DNA of 64,000 nt from Sulfobacillus harzensis. Lineage in GTDB: Bacteria; Bacillota; Sulfobacillia; Sulfobacillales; Sulfobacillaceae. Below the pieces are notes generated by a model. That model was given only the letters and a program-made list of their open reading frames with translations, ran no database searches and was not told the DNA's origin. Positions 50,090-59,354 of the stretch are shown here, piece after piece (positions within the stretch are counted from its first letter, which is position 1; each line of letters opens with the position of its first letter). A program made the position numbers and the translations under genes. The stretch is taken from positions 1-64,000 of the forward strand of contig NZ_JABBVZ010000007.1 in assembly GCF_012933365.1 (NCBI RefSeq), written 5' to 3'.

Positions 50090-52000
50090 ATGACGCCCTT
50101 TACCCCGGAAGATATCGTTCAGCTTAAGGAGCCATCCCATGTGCGCGTTCATCCCTACCGCCGGGTGGCAGCCTATGCCTTGTCCCAATTTGACGGGGAT
50201 GCACGGGTATCCACCATTCGCGTTGAAGGACCGGATATGGACGGAGCGATGGAAGTCAAAGGCACCCACCTGCACCATCCTGAGTGGGCCCCGGACGGCG
50301 AAGGGTTAGCCTATGTTGAGGGCCCAACCGAATCGGGATCCTGGCTCCATGTGGTCGATAGGCATGGGCGAGCCATCAGAAGTCCGATCGCAATACCGGG
50401 CGATGGGACTTCGCTGGCTTGGAACCCTGATGGACGCCGCGTCGCGGTGGAGTATGTGTCCAACCCGCGGGAATCCGACGCAGAAGTTCGGATCGTGCGC
50501 CGATTGCGGCATCACTTTGATTCACGGGGCTACATTGGCAGTCGCCTGTGGACCGTGGCTGTCGTTGATTTGGAGCAGGGAATTCTGGATCCTATTTCGC
50601 CTGAATCCTTTCATCATTTCACCCCGAGTTGGTCGCCGGATGGGCGGTTGCTGACACTGGTGACCACGCGTTCGCAGGACTGGGACCGGGAGTGGGTCTG
50701 GGACGTTTATACGGTGGACATAGAGAGCAGGCGATGGGAACGGGTAACCGATGCATCCGGCGTGGCGCTCTATCCCGTCTGGGCGCCTGACGGCGCGGCT
50801 ATTGCCTTCTTGCACAATCATTCGCGCGACACGGGAAGCACTGCCGACTATCATTTGCATGAAGCCCGTCGCGTACAGGGAGGATGGCGCGTAGCTTGTT
50901 TATCCCACGATCTCGATCGTGGGGCAGCCCTCGTGCATGAGCCCCCTGAGCCCGGAGGCGGCAAACCGGTCTACACTCCCGATGGCTCAGCCATCTTGTG
51001 GGTCGTCAATCAGGGCGGGCAATATCACCTAATGCGAACCGGGCGCAATGGGGAGCACACGCTCATCGACCGCCATCAGGGCTGGCCGACTCTATCGACA
51101 GATGGGCAAACTCGGGCACAACTTGTTTTTCGGCCTGACAGTCCGCCGTTGGTCACCCTAAAAGACGAATCGGGAACGGTGTTGGCAGAGGTGGATGATA
51201 ACCTTTGGCTACAGGACAAAGTCGTGTGCCGAAATCCGGAGGAATATGCCTTCGAATCTGATGGTACTACGGTCACCGCCTGGCTCTGGAGCCTGCCCAA
51301 CCGTTCCGCCGATCATCCGTGGCTCCTTCAGTTTCACGGAGGGCCGCATGGGGCCTTTGGCCCGTACTTCTCCCATACCCAGCAGATTCTTGCTTCTGAA
51401 GGATATTTGGTGGCGGCCTTGAACTACCGCGGCAGTGCCGGGTTCGGCCAAGGATTTGCGGATTTGGTTCACGCCAATTGGGGTCCCTTGGAGGGACGCG
51501 ACGGAATCCACTTGATGGATGCGTTAATCAGCGATGGACGGGTGCGCGCGACGGCGCAGGTGGGGGTCTTTGGACCGAGCTACGGAGGTTTCATGACCAA
51601 CTGGATGGTGACGCATTACCCCGAACGGGTCAACGCTGGGGTTGCCATCTCCACCGTCTCGCATCTTCTCACCTCGGCGCTGGGAATTGATCATTGGGAG
51701 TCGCTGGCCACCGATCAAGGAGGGGCGCCATGGGAAATTCCCGGGTATTATCACGATCATTCGCCGCTGATGCATGCCGATCGGATCGGGGCGCCACTAC
51801 TCTTGCTTCATGGGGAAGATGACATGACCTGTCCCTTGATCGAGGCGGAGATGATGTTCGCCGCCCTCAGAATGCAGGGAAAACCCGTGGAATTGGTGCG
51901 CTATGTCCGGGAGTCGCACGCGTTCCACCGGGCCGGACGGCCCGGAACCCTAGTGGACGCACATGGCCGCATGTTGGCGTGGTTCTCAAACTTAAGATGA
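50090..52000 (+). CDS. S9-family prolyl oligopeptidase-like/acylaminoacyl peptidase
   Basis: This 636-residue protein has an N-terminal beta-propeller with repeated WSPDG/WAPDG/YTPDG turns (to about residue 380) and a C-terminal alpha/beta-hydrolase. The catalytic serine is S497 in GPSYGGFM, the aspartate D577 or D578 in HGEDDMT and the histidine H610 in ESHAFH. No signal peptide is visible, so it should cleave short peptides in the cytoplasm, probably Pro/Hyp-containing ones given the neighbours. The ATG at 50090 follows GGAGGT; the longer frame starts inside the promoter. Confidence 0.9.
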   Translation: MTPFTPEDIVQLKEPSHVRVHPYRRVAAYALSQFDGDARVSTIRVEGPDMDGAMEVKGTHLHHPEWAPDGEGLAYVEGPTESGSWLHVVDRHGRAIRSPIAIPGDGTSLAWNPDGRRVAVEYVSNPRESDAEVRIVRRLRHHFDSRGYIGSRLWTVAVVDLEQGILDPISPESFHHFTPSWSPDGRLLTLVTTRSQDWDREWVWDVYTVDIESRRWERVTDASGVALYPVWAPDGAAIAFLHNHSRDTGSTADYHLHEARRVQGGWRVACLSHDLDRGAALVHEPPEPGGGKPVYTPDGSAILWVVNQGGQYHLMRTGRNGEHTLIDRHQGWPTLSTDGQTRAQLVFRPDSPPLVTLKDESGTVLAEVDDNLWLQDKVVCRNPEEYAFESDGTTVTAWLWSLPNRSADHPWLLQFHGGPHGAFGPYFSHTQQILASEGYLVAALNYRGSAGFGQGFADLVHANWGPLEGRDGIHLMDALISDGRVRATAQVGVFGPSYGGFMTNWMVTHYPERVNAGVAISTVSHLLTSALGIDHWESLATDQGGAPWEIPGYYHDHSPLMHADRIGAPLLLLHGEDDMTCPLIEAEMMFAALRMQGKPVELVRYVRESHAFHRAGRPGTLVDAHGRMLAWFSNLR

Positions 52001-52007
52001 AAACCAT

Positions 52008-52030
52008 TACGCCCAAAGAAATTGGGCGTA
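52008..52030 (+). terminator. Perfect hairpin after the S9 peptidase gene
   Basis: TACGCCCAA (52008-52016) pairs with TTGGGCGTA (52022-52030) around AGAAA. There is no U-tract, so it may be an attenuator or processing signal ahead of the highly expressed binding-protein gene. Confidence 0.5.
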
Positions 52031-52138
52031 TAGATGGCTTGACGGAATAGCGGTGTCCGCCCCAAAAACTCTTCAACACCGCGCGCACACCGGGGCGTCG
52101 ATGGCCGCTACCGCGATCGCTATGAGGAGGAGATATTC

Positions 52139-53872
52139 GTGAAGACGCGATCCATCGCCTTAGCCCTTGCGGCGGGCGTTGGCCTAGTGGCGGCCGGTTG
52201 CGGAAGCAATGCGGCCACCAGCTCGTCAAACAACAGCAGCACGGCGGTGCAGAAAGGCGGCACGTTAAACGTCGCCTTGTCACCCGACACCAACATCAAT
52301 TGGTATCTTCCTGTGACGAGCGCCAGCTTTGACACGTTGCCCAACGCCATGGTGCAGGACCAATCCTTCAAACCCTTGATCTGGCTCAACACCCACTGGC
52401 AGATTGTGTGGAAGTCCTCGATTGCCAAAAAGATTACCTACAACGCCCAGGGGACTGTGTACCACGTGTTTCTCAACAAAAAATGGCACTGGTCGAACGG
52501 GCAGCCGGTCACCGCTAAGGATCTCATGTTCACCTGGAACGTGATCAAGGCGGCTTCCGCCGCCAATGCGCCCCAGCCATGGCCTTACGTTGGGGTGGGC
52601 ACCGGAGATATTCCGAGTGGGATTCAAAGTGTCGTGGAAAACAACAACTATGAAGTGACCTTCACATTGAAGCAGCCTGCCAACCAGCAGTGGTTCATTT
52701 ATAACGGCTTGGTTCAATTCTTTCCCCTACCCGCTCAGACGATGGACGTGGACGGCAACAACTGGTCCAAAGAGATCGCGTATTTAGGGTCATTGGGGAC
52801 TAACCCGGCGGCCATGGAAAAGGTTGTCGATGGCCCATTTATTCTTCAAAAGGCGGTCAAGAATCAGTACTGGGTTATGGTTCCGAACCCGCATTATGAT
52901 GGGCATAAGGCCAACGTCAGCAAACTGGTCTTTGACTATGAGGGTTCCAATGATTCCGAGTACGCGGCACTCAAGACCGGGCAAATTAATGTCGGCTACC
53001 TCGATTTGAGTCAATACGGGGCTCGCGGCGCCTTGGTCGCACAAGGGGACAAAATTGTGCCCGCGTACTTAATGTCTGATTACTGGACCGATCTGAACAT
53101 GCGCCCAGGCAGTACCACCCGTGCTATTTTCGACCAACTGCCGGTGCGCCAAGCCTTGGAAATGGGGATCGATCAGCAGGCCATCAACAAGAAAATCTAT
53201 CACGGGTTCGCGCCGCCTACTTACGGCCCCATTCCATCGACGCCGAGGACGAAATTCTTTGACCCCGCCCTGAAATCCAACCCGTATCCGTATAACCCCA
53301 AGGCCGGAAAAGCGCTGTTGGAGCAAAACGGATGGAAGGACGTCAATGGGGTGATGACCAAGGGGAACGAAAAGCTTCAGTTTACGATGCTGTATACCAC
53401 GGGAACGGAAAGCACCACCCAAACGGTGGAGTTGATGCAGCAGGACTGGGCCAAGGAAGGCATTCAAGTCACCCTGAAAGGGGTTTCCTTTCCGGAGATG
53501 ATCAGCATGGAGTTCAATACCTCGCAGCCCAAGACTTGGCAGATGGCCACGGGGTCGGGATGGGCCTATGACGGGCCTGGTTGGTATCCTTCCGGCGACG
53601 GGCTCTTCAACACCGGCGCCCCCAATGGCGACGGGTATTCCAGCTCCGAAGAGGATGCCCTGATTAATGCCACTCACCAACCGCAGGCTACGCAGGCGAA
53701 GACCATGCAAATCTTCTTCAAGTACGAGGACTACACCGCCAAACAGGTCCCCATGTTGTGGGAAAACAACTTTGGTGGGCTGGACGTGTTTGCGCCTACC
53801 GTGCACAACACAAGTTACATCAATGGCGCGACGGGTCTGTCTCAGTTCAACTACTTCTGGATTAGCAAATAA
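52139..53872 (+). CDS. DppA/OppA-family peptide-binding lipoprotein
   Basis: This 577-residue solute-binding protein starts with a lipoprotein signal ending in VAAGC, a Ser/Asn-rich linker, and then the family-5 binding fold (GGTLNVALSPDTNINW, WHWSNGQPVTAKDLMFTW, GPFILQKAV). It should be anchored outside the membrane and bind oligopeptides. No matching permease or ATPase genes lie in the window, so it must work with components encoded elsewhere. The GTG start follows GAGGAGGAG. Confidence 0.9.
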   Translation: MKTRSIALALAAGVGLVAAGCGSNAATSSSNNSSTAVQKGGTLNVALSPDTNINWYLPVTSASFDTLPNAMVQDQSFKPLIWLNTHWQIVWKSSIAKKITYNAQGTVYHVFLNKKWHWSNGQPVTAKDLMFTWNVIKAASAANAPQPWPYVGVGTGDIPSGIQSVVENNNYEVTFTLKQPANQQWFIYNGLVQFFPLPAQTMDVDGNNWSKEIAYLGSLGTNPAAMEKVVDGPFILQKAVKNQYWVMVPNPHYDGHKANVSKLVFDYEGSNDSEYAALKTGQINVGYLDLSQYGARGALVAQGDKIVPAYLMSDYWTDLNMRPGSTTRAIFDQLPVRQALEMGIDQQAINKKIYHGFAPPTYGPIPSTPRTKFFDPALKSNPYPYNPKAGKALLEQNGWKDVNGVMTKGNEKLQFTMLYTTGTESTTQTVELMQQDWAKEGIQVTLKGVSFPEMISMEFNTSQPKTWQMATGSGWAYDGPGWYPSGDGLFNTGAPNGDGYSSSEEDALINATHQPQATQAKTMQIFFKYEDYTAKQVPMLWENNFGGLDVFAPTVHNTSYINGATGLSQFNYFWISK

Positions 53873-53878
53873 GGAGGG

Positions 53879-53907
53879 CGGCGCGCCGTGATCCATTCGG
53901 CGCGCCG
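53879..53907 (+). terminator. Hairpin from duplicated CGGCGCGCCG palindromes
   Basis: The self-complementary decamer CGGCGCGCCG occurs at 53879-53888 and 53898-53907, so the two copies can form a ten-base GC stem with a nine-base loop. It lies between the binding-protein and Xaa-Pro peptidase genes and may limit read-through. No U-tract is present. Confidence 0.5.
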
Positions 53908-53928
53908 TCAACCAAAGGGGCGATCGGA

Positions 53929-55014
53929 ATGCGGGGATCATTGGAGCGGTTTCAAAAAGCGTTAGCAGAACGGCAATTATCGGGAGCAATCATCGCGGCA
54001 CCAGAAGAGCTAAGTTCGACGAACTTGCGGTATCTCAGCGGATTTACGGGATCGTCGGCATACCTTCTAATAACGCCTGAGCGGGCGTGGCTTTTGACCG
54101 ATTTCCGGTATCTCGATCAGGCGGCGGGGGAATCACCAGATTTCACGGTTGTGCGGCATGAGTCGCCCGTCGCCAAGACCCTTGCCGCCCTTTGCCAAGA
54201 CAATGGCATTCACACGCTCGGGTGGGAACCGGACAAGGTGCCATACGAGATGTGGGAAGGCTGGAATGGCACGGTGCCGGTGGTATGGAAACCGTTAGAG
54301 CGCCTCATTGAGACGCTTCGTATTGTCAAAGACTCCCAGGAAATTCACTCTATGCGCGAGGCGGCGCGAATTGCCGGGGAGTCGCTGATGGTGGTTTTGC
54401 CAGGCATGGTGGGCCGGCAGGAAATCGAGGTGGCGCTCGATCTGGAGATGGAAATGCGGCGGCGGGGAGCAGAATCACTGGGGTTTCCCACCATTATCGG
54501 GGCTGGTGAACGCGGCGCGCTGCCCCACGCTCATCCCACCCGACGCATGATTCGGAAGGGGGAACTGGTTACCATCGACTTTGGCGCCCAGGTGGACGGG
54601 TACAAGTCGGACGAGACCGTTACGGTGGGGACGGGAGAAGTGCCGGCCAAGCTCCGCGAGATCTGGGATATTGTGGCGGAGGCGCAGCGACGAGGCATTG
54701 CCGCAGTGAAGCCGGGCAACACCAGCCGTGACGTGGATTCAGCCGTGCGCAACTACATTCAGGCCAAAGGCTTTGGCGAATACTTCGGGCACGGCACCGG
54801 TCATGGAGTGGGGCTGGACATTCATGAAGACCCGTTTGCTTCGCAGTCGCCCGCTCAAGAACGGGTGTTGGAAGAAGGCATGACCATCACTGTGGAGCCG
54901 GGCATCTACATTCCGGGTCTAGGCGGGGCTCGATTGGAAGATACCCTGGTGGTCACCCGCGATGGAGCCGAACGGCTGACCATTGTTCCTAAGCATTACC
55001 AAGTGCTCTCTTAA
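53929..55014 (+). CDS. M24-family Xaa-Pro aminopeptidase/prolidase
   Basis: This 361-residue metallopeptidase has an N-terminal creatinase-type domain and a pita-bread catalytic domain with metal ligands in TIDFGAQVDGYKSDET, HGTGHGVGLDIHE, TVEPGIY and ARLEDTLV. The family removes residues preceding proline, or splits Xaa-Pro dipeptides, and would release proline and hydroxyproline from imported peptides for the catabolic genes downstream. Confidence 0.92.
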   Translation: MRGSLERFQKALAERQLSGAIIAAPEELSSTNLRYLSGFTGSSAYLLITPERAWLLTDFRYLDQAAGESPDFTVVRHESPVAKTLAALCQDNGIHTLGWEPDKVPYEMWEGWNGTVPVVWKPLERLIETLRIVKDSQEIHSMREAARIAGESLMVVLPGMVGRQEIEVALDLEMEMRRRGAESLGFPTIIGAGERGALPHAHPTRRMIRKGELVTIDFGAQVDGYKSDETVTVGTGEVPAKLREIWDIVAEAQRRGIAAVKPGNTSRDVDSAVRNYIQAKGFGEYFGHGTGHGVGLDIHEDPFASQSPAQERVLEEGMTITVEPGIYIPGLGGARLEDTLVVTRDGAERLTIVPKHYQVLS

Positions 55015-55053
55015 CTTCCCAACACAATTACTTGAGGAAAAGAGGCGAATTCC

Positions 55054-56598
55054 ATGGTAAAACTTCGGCGCGAACTCACCGCCCGGGACCAAATTCTGTT
55101 TGGCATGGCGGGTGCCATCGGCACCGGGATTCTCTTCAGTCCCATCGGTATGGCCGCCGTCGCCGGGCCGGGCGTGATTGTGGCTTGGCTAATTGGTGCC
55201 ATTTTTTACACGTTCATTGGCCTCACCTTAGTGGAACTAAGCATGGAGTTTCCCGAGGCGGGCGGCCCCTCGCGCTACAGTCTTTATAGTCACGGCAAAG
55301 CGACCAATATGCTGAACGCGTTTGGGGACGTGTTTTGGTACCTTTTTATCCCGCCCATCGAGGCTCTGGCGACGGTGGAGGGTCTCAACTACTTCTATCC
55401 CCACTTCTTAAACGCGCATGGCAACCCCACCACTCTCGGGGCGCTAGGCGCGGTGGTGATGATGCTGCTGTTTTTGCCATTGAATTACTACGGCATTAAG
55501 GTGATGCAGCAGGCCAATCGCTACGTGGGTCTGATAAAACTGGTGCTGTTGGCGGTCGTGGGGCTGGCTTTCCTAACGATTGGCCACTTCGGCAATTTGA
55601 GCCATTACGGCGGCTTTGCTCCCTTTGGCGTCACCGGAATTTTGGCCGCGGTCCCGCTGGGCATGTTCGCCTTTGGGGGCATCCGGGTCATTCCCGACTA
55701 TGCGGAAGAAACCACATCCCCCGAGGCGCTGGGCCGGTCCATTCTCTGGACTATCTTGGGCCAGACCATTCTCTACCTTTTGTTTGCGACCGCCTTTGTT
55801 GTGGCGCTCTCCTGGTCGCATGTCCACTTGGCCACCGGCGATTGGGCTGGCCTGGACAAACTGCCGGGGAACCCCTTTGTGGTAATCGCCAGCCATCCGG
55901 TGATTGCCTGGTTGTTGGTCCTGACATTAATTGTGGCGGTGCTGTCGCCGTTTGTGACCGGCTACATTGATCAGGGGTCGGGTGCCCGGGTGGTGTTGGC
56001 TATGGCCCGAAGTGGTCTGGTTCCGGCGCGCTTCAAGGAGTTGAACCAGCGCTACGCAGTGCCCACATGGGCTATATTGGCGTTTACCGTGGTGGGCGTC
56101 GTCATTGCCTTCCTGTTCGCTCCCGTCCCGTCCATTTACGCTCTGACCAATGACGCCGTGGTGGCGGGCTACCTAGGCTTCGCCGCCAATCCGGTGGCGA
56201 TGCTCGCTCTTAGGCGTCAAGGGCGGAAAGGCTTCTTTCGCCGTCCGGCGCTGGTAGCCAATTTGGGCTTTATGGGCGCGGCGTTGATTGTGTATTGGAG
56301 CGGCTGGCCGTCCGTTCCCTATTCCGCTATTCTGGTGGCCTTGGCCTCCATCATCTTCGGCATCATTTACAAAGTCACCGAGTTTAAAAACGCCTGGTGG
56401 TACATCGCGTACATGGCGTTTTTAGTGCTGATGACCTATATCGGTAGCGTCGGCGCTTTGAAACTCATCAATTTCTATTTGGGAAGCGCAATCGTGGTGG
56501 TCGTGTCCTTGGCGGTGTTTCTTCCCTGGGGTGTTGCCTCACGGCTTTCTAACGAGGACAGCGAAACCTTGCAGGCTCAATTCGCCCAAGACGCTTAG
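55054..56598 (+). CDS. APC-family amino acid permease
   Basis: This 514-residue protein has twelve or more hydrophobic segments and APC motifs ARDQILFGMAGAIGTGILF, FPEAGGPSRYSLYSHG and GMFAFGGIRVIPDYAEETTS. It should be a secondary amino-acid transporter. Sitting among hydroxyproline genes, proline or hydroxyproline is the likely cargo, although the sequence alone cannot show this. It may instead export surplus amino acids released from peptides. Confidence 0.88.
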   Translation: MVKLRRELTARDQILFGMAGAIGTGILFSPIGMAAVAGPGVIVAWLIGAIFYTFIGLTLVELSMEFPEAGGPSRYSLYSHGKATNMLNAFGDVFWYLFIPPIEALATVEGLNYFYPHFLNAHGNPTTLGALGAVVMMLLFLPLNYYGIKVMQQANRYVGLIKLVLLAVVGLAFLTIGHFGNLSHYGGFAPFGVTGILAAVPLGMFAFGGIRVIPDYAEETTSPEALGRSILWTILGQTILYLLFATAFVVALSWSHVHLATGDWAGLDKLPGNPFVVIASHPVIAWLLVLTLIVAVLSPFVTGYIDQGSGARVVLAMARSGLVPARFKELNQRYAVPTWAILAFTVVGVVIAFLFAPVPSIYALTNDAVVAGYLGFAANPVAMLALRRQGRKGFFRRPALVANLGFMGAALIVYWSGWPSVPYSAILVALASIIFGIIYKVTEFKNAWWYIAYMAFLVLMTYIGSVGALKLINFYLGSAIVVVVSLAVFLPWGVASRLSNEDSETLQAQFAQDA

Positions 56599-56645
56599 CA
56601 TCCATCCGTCGGGCTATCATTGGAAAACGAGAGGAGAACAGCAAC

Positions 56646-57509
56646 ATGGCAACATTCAATGGCGTATACGTGGCAGTGGTGACCCCTTTCAATGCAGATT
56701 CTAGCGTGGACCTCCCACGTTTTCGGGAACACCTTTCCTGGCTAATTGAGTCTGGGGTTGACGGCATCGTTCCCACGGGGTCTTGTGGGGAGTATGCCTC
56801 CCTTGACGATGGCGAGCGGGCGAGTGTCATTGAAACGGTGGCGGAGGTCACGCGCGGCAAAGTCCCGTTCGTGGTGGGGGTCGCGGCTCCGACTACCGCC
56901 AAAGTGGTGCACTGGACCACCTTGGCTAAGTCCTTGGGCGCCCAAGGGGTCATGGCGCTTCCACCTGTGAATTACCGACCTACTTGGGAAGAAACCCGCG
57001 CCTATTACCAAGCGATTGACGCCGTTGGGCTTCCCGTCATTATATACAACAATCCTCACGATACCGCCGTCGATATGCCACCGGCGCGGCTTCGGGAGTT
57101 GCAAGCGCTGCCTAACATCGTGGCGGTCAAAGAGTTTAGCGGAGACGTGCGCCGTATCACCGAGATTCAGGAAGTCACCCAACTGGAGGTGTTGGCGGGG
57201 GCGGACGACTTATTGGTCGAAAGTGTTCTCGCCGGTGCCAAGGGATGGATTGCCGGCATGGCCAATATTGTGCCTGAGGCATGCGTGCGGCTCTATCGAC
57301 TGGCGACTACCGGTAAGACCGACGAAGCGTGGGCACTATACCGAAAACTGCTGCCGCTGCTTCGCTACGATTCCACGCCCCGGTTGGTGCAAGTTATTAA
57401 ATACGGGATGGAATGCGTCGGCCAGTCTGTCGGCATGACCCGTGCCCCGCGTCTTGGGTTGACTGAGGAGGAAAAGCGGGTCGTGTCCGAGGTGCTGGCC
57501 GGCCTATAA
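56646..57509 (+). CDS. DapA-family lyase, probable pyrroline-4-hydroxy-2-carboxylate deaminase
   Basis: This 287-residue TIM-barrel lyase carries the DapA-family motifs VVTPFN, GIVPTGSCGEYASL and VIIYNNPHDT, and the Schiff-base lysine K162 in IVAVKEFSGD. In hydroxyproline catabolism a DapA homologue converts delta-1-pyrroline-4-hydroxy-2-carboxylate to 2-oxoglutarate semialdehyde and ammonia. Placement between the permease and the D-hydroxyproline dehydrogenase, with the semialdehyde dehydrogenase at the end of the operon, supports this rather than lysine synthesis. Confidence 0.85.
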   Translation: MATFNGVYVAVVTPFNADSSVDLPRFREHLSWLIESGVDGIVPTGSCGEYASLDDGERASVIETVAEVTRGKVPFVVGVAAPTTAKVVHWTTLAKSLGAQGVMALPPVNYRPTWEETRAYYQAIDAVGLPVIIYNNPHDTAVDMPPARLRELQALPNIVAVKEFSGDVRRITEIQEVTQLEVLAGADDLLVESVLAGAKGWIAGMANIVPEACVRLYRLATTGKTDEAWALYRKLLPLLRYDSTPRLVQVIKYGMECVGQSVGMTRAPRLGLTEEEKRVVSEVLAGL

Positions 57510-57531
57510 TGCCGAGAAGGGACGTGACGGT

Positions 57532-58710
57532 TTGTCGGCCAACATCATTGTGGTAGGCGGGGGCGTGATTGGGGCGGCCAGCGCCTACTACCTCACCCAG
57601 TCAGGGGCCTCGGTCACGCTCTTAGACCAAGGGGATATTGGAGGCGGGACGTCGTCGCGCTGCGACGGCAATGTGCTGGCGATTGACAAAGACCCCGGAT
57701 TTGATAGCCAGATGGCGCTGAAAAGCCAAGAGTTGCTGCACCAACTGGCCCAGGAACTGCCTCGGTTCGAATATCGTCGACCCGGCAGTTATCTCGTCTG
57801 CGACAATGGCGATGAGGTTGAGATGGCGCGCGAATGGGTGCGTTTGCAACAAGAGGCAGGATTGCCGTTCGCCTTTTTGGACCAGCAGGCCATCCACCAT
57901 CACTTGCCCCATTTATCCGAGGACGTACCGGGGGGCCTTGTGTGCGGATCGGATGCGACCCTGAATCCGCTTCTGTACACGCAGGTGTTGGTCGCCCACG
58001 CCCGCCAGTCGGGAGCTGTCGTGCGGCCGCATCAAGCGGTTAAGGCCCTTTGGATCGCCGACGGTGGGGTTCGGGGCGTGCAGCTGCCCTCCGGGGAATT
58101 GATGGAGAGCGACATCGTGGTGGTTGCCGCCGGAATTTGGACGCCCAGTCTTTTGGAGTCGGCGGGCATTCCGATCCCTATTCAACCACGAAAAGGCCAT
58201 CTTTTGGTTTCAGGCAAGGGCCCGTTGTTCGGGGATGCCAAGGTCATGGAATTTGGCTACTTGATGAGCAAATTTGGGCGGGAGCGCGTTGCGCCGGCAG
58301 AGACCTTGCGTTATGGCGTGGCACTGGTGTACGAGCCTACCGAGAGCCATAATTTTCTTCTGGGCAGCAGCCGCGAATTTGTCGGTTGGAACACCGAGCC
58401 CCAAGTCGAGGTGGTAGGGGCCATCGCCCGGCGCGCCATGCGGTTTTACCCCGGCATGAGAGAGGTGACCATCATGCGGAGCTATGCAGGGCTTCGCCCT
58501 TGGACACCGGACCACTTTCCCATCGTATCCCGCATTGACCCCATTTCGGGACTGATTGTCGCGGCCGGGCACGAAGGCGATGGCATTGGGCTGGCAGCTG
58601 TGACGGGACATCTAGTGGCCGATTTAGCGCTGGAGCGAGACCCGGTAATTCCGGTAGAGCCCTTGCGCTGGGATCGTCCGACTCTTAAGGGGGAAGGCGT
58701 ACATGCGTAG
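57532..58710 (+). CDS. D-hydroxyproline dehydrogenase FAD subunit (DadA/LhpB-like)
   Basis: This 392-residue DAO-type flavoprotein has the FAD motif IIVVGGGVIGAASAYYL, GGGTSSRCDGNVL and the C-terminal AGLRPWTPDHFPIV with GHEGDGIGLAAVTG. It should oxidise D-configured hydroxyproline (or D-proline) to the pyrroline carboxylate. In heteromeric systems it works with an Fe-S and a second FAD subunit, here encoded by the next three genes. The start is a TTG after GAAGGG. The stop overlaps the next start. Confidence 0.87.
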   Translation: MSANIIVVGGGVIGAASAYYLTQSGASVTLLDQGDIGGGTSSRCDGNVLAIDKDPGFDSQMALKSQELLHQLAQELPRFEYRRPGSYLVCDNGDEVEMAREWVRLQQEAGLPFAFLDQQAIHHHLPHLSEDVPGGLVCGSDATLNPLLYTQVLVAHARQSGAVVRPHQAVKALWIADGGVRGVQLPSGELMESDIVVVAAGIWTPSLLESAGIPIPIQPRKGHLLVSGKGPLFGDAKVMEFGYLMSKFGRERVAPAETLRYGVALVYEPTESHNFLLGSSREFVGWNTEPQVEVVGAIARRAMRFYPGMREVTIMRSYAGLRPWTPDHFPIVSRIDPISGLIVAAGHEGDGIGLAAVTGHLVADLALERDPVIPVEPLRWDRPTLKGEGVHA

Positions 58711-59005
58711 TCAGGAGAACGTGTCGGCATCGACCGATCTGGTTGTGTGCCGCTGCGAATGGGTGACGTGGGGTGTCGTGCAACAGGCGCTGGAGAGCTT
58801 TCAGCCGACGTCGCTTCGGGAGTTGAAACTGGTCACGCGCTGGGGCATGGGCATGTGCCAGGGGAGGGTGTGCAGGCCGCTCATGGCGTGCGTGCATCTG
58901 CCCGACGGCGATACGGGTGGCCCTCCGGGGTTGTCTCCACGCATCCCGTATAAACCGGTTGCCATGTCCGCCCTGTTTAGCGAAGGGGGTCAAGAGGATG
59001 CCTAA
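58703..59005 (+). CDS. BFD-type [2Fe-2S] subunit of D-hydroxyproline dehydrogenase
   Basis: This 100-residue protein has VCRCEWVTWGVVQ and, after a spacer, GMGMCQGRVCRPLM. Its four cysteines match the BFD-like [2Fe-2S] domain usually found at the C-terminus of the FAD subunit in opine, octopine and hydroxyproline dehydrogenases. Here it is a separate polypeptide. It overlaps both the preceding stop and the following ferredoxin gene, so the subunits should be made in step. Confidence 0.82.
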   Translation: MRSQENVSASTDLVVCRCEWVTWGVVQQALESFQPTSLRELKLVTRWGMGMCQGRVCRPLMACVHLPDGDTGGPPGLSPRIPYKPVAMSALFSEGGQEDA

Positions 59006-59354
59006 GGGGCGACTAGAGCCGCGAGTGCCCGCGGGCCACCCCTGGGCGACGTGGGGTCGGCTGCCCCAACCGGTGACCTTTGTCGTTGACGGCATACCGG
59101 TTGAGGGCATCCCTGGTGAGCCGGTGGCAATGGCGCTCTGGGCCCAGGGGGTCCGGGTATTGGGATGGAATGAAGAGAGCGGCGAGCCGCGGAGTCTCTT
59201 CTGTACGATTGGGCACTGCTTTGAATGCCGCATGACCATCGATGGCAAGCGCGACCAACGAGCCTGTCTCTTTCCGGTTCGGGAGGGCCTGGTGGTCGAG
59301 CGCCAACACCGGCCGGAAGAACTCCGCCCGTTGGATGGGATGGAACGGCTATGA
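58998..59354 (+). CDS. Fer2_4-type [2Fe-2S] ferredoxin subunit (LhpE/SoxA N-terminal-like)
   Basis: This 118-residue protein has VTFVVDGIPVEGIPGEPVAMAL, then FCTIGHCFECRMTIDG and RACLFPVREG. The cysteines of CTIGHCFEC and RAC match the Fer2_4 cluster of the small subunits of heteromeric amine/imino-acid dehydrogenases. It should pass electrons between the two flavoprotein subunits. The ATG at 58998 overlaps the BFD stop; the longer upstream frame lies inside the BFD gene. Its stop overlaps the next ATG. Confidence 0.84.
   Translation: MPKGRLEPRVPAGHPWATWGRLPQPVTFVVDGIPVEGIPGEPVAMALWAQGVRVLGWNEESGEPRSLFCTIGHCFECRMTIDGKRDQRACLFPVREGLVVERQHRPEELRPLDGMERL

Noticed and set aside
56646-57509. Dihydrodipicolinate synthase (lysine synthesis) annotation
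   Set aside because: The fold is shared, but no lysine genes are near and the hydroxyproline pathway lacks only this step.
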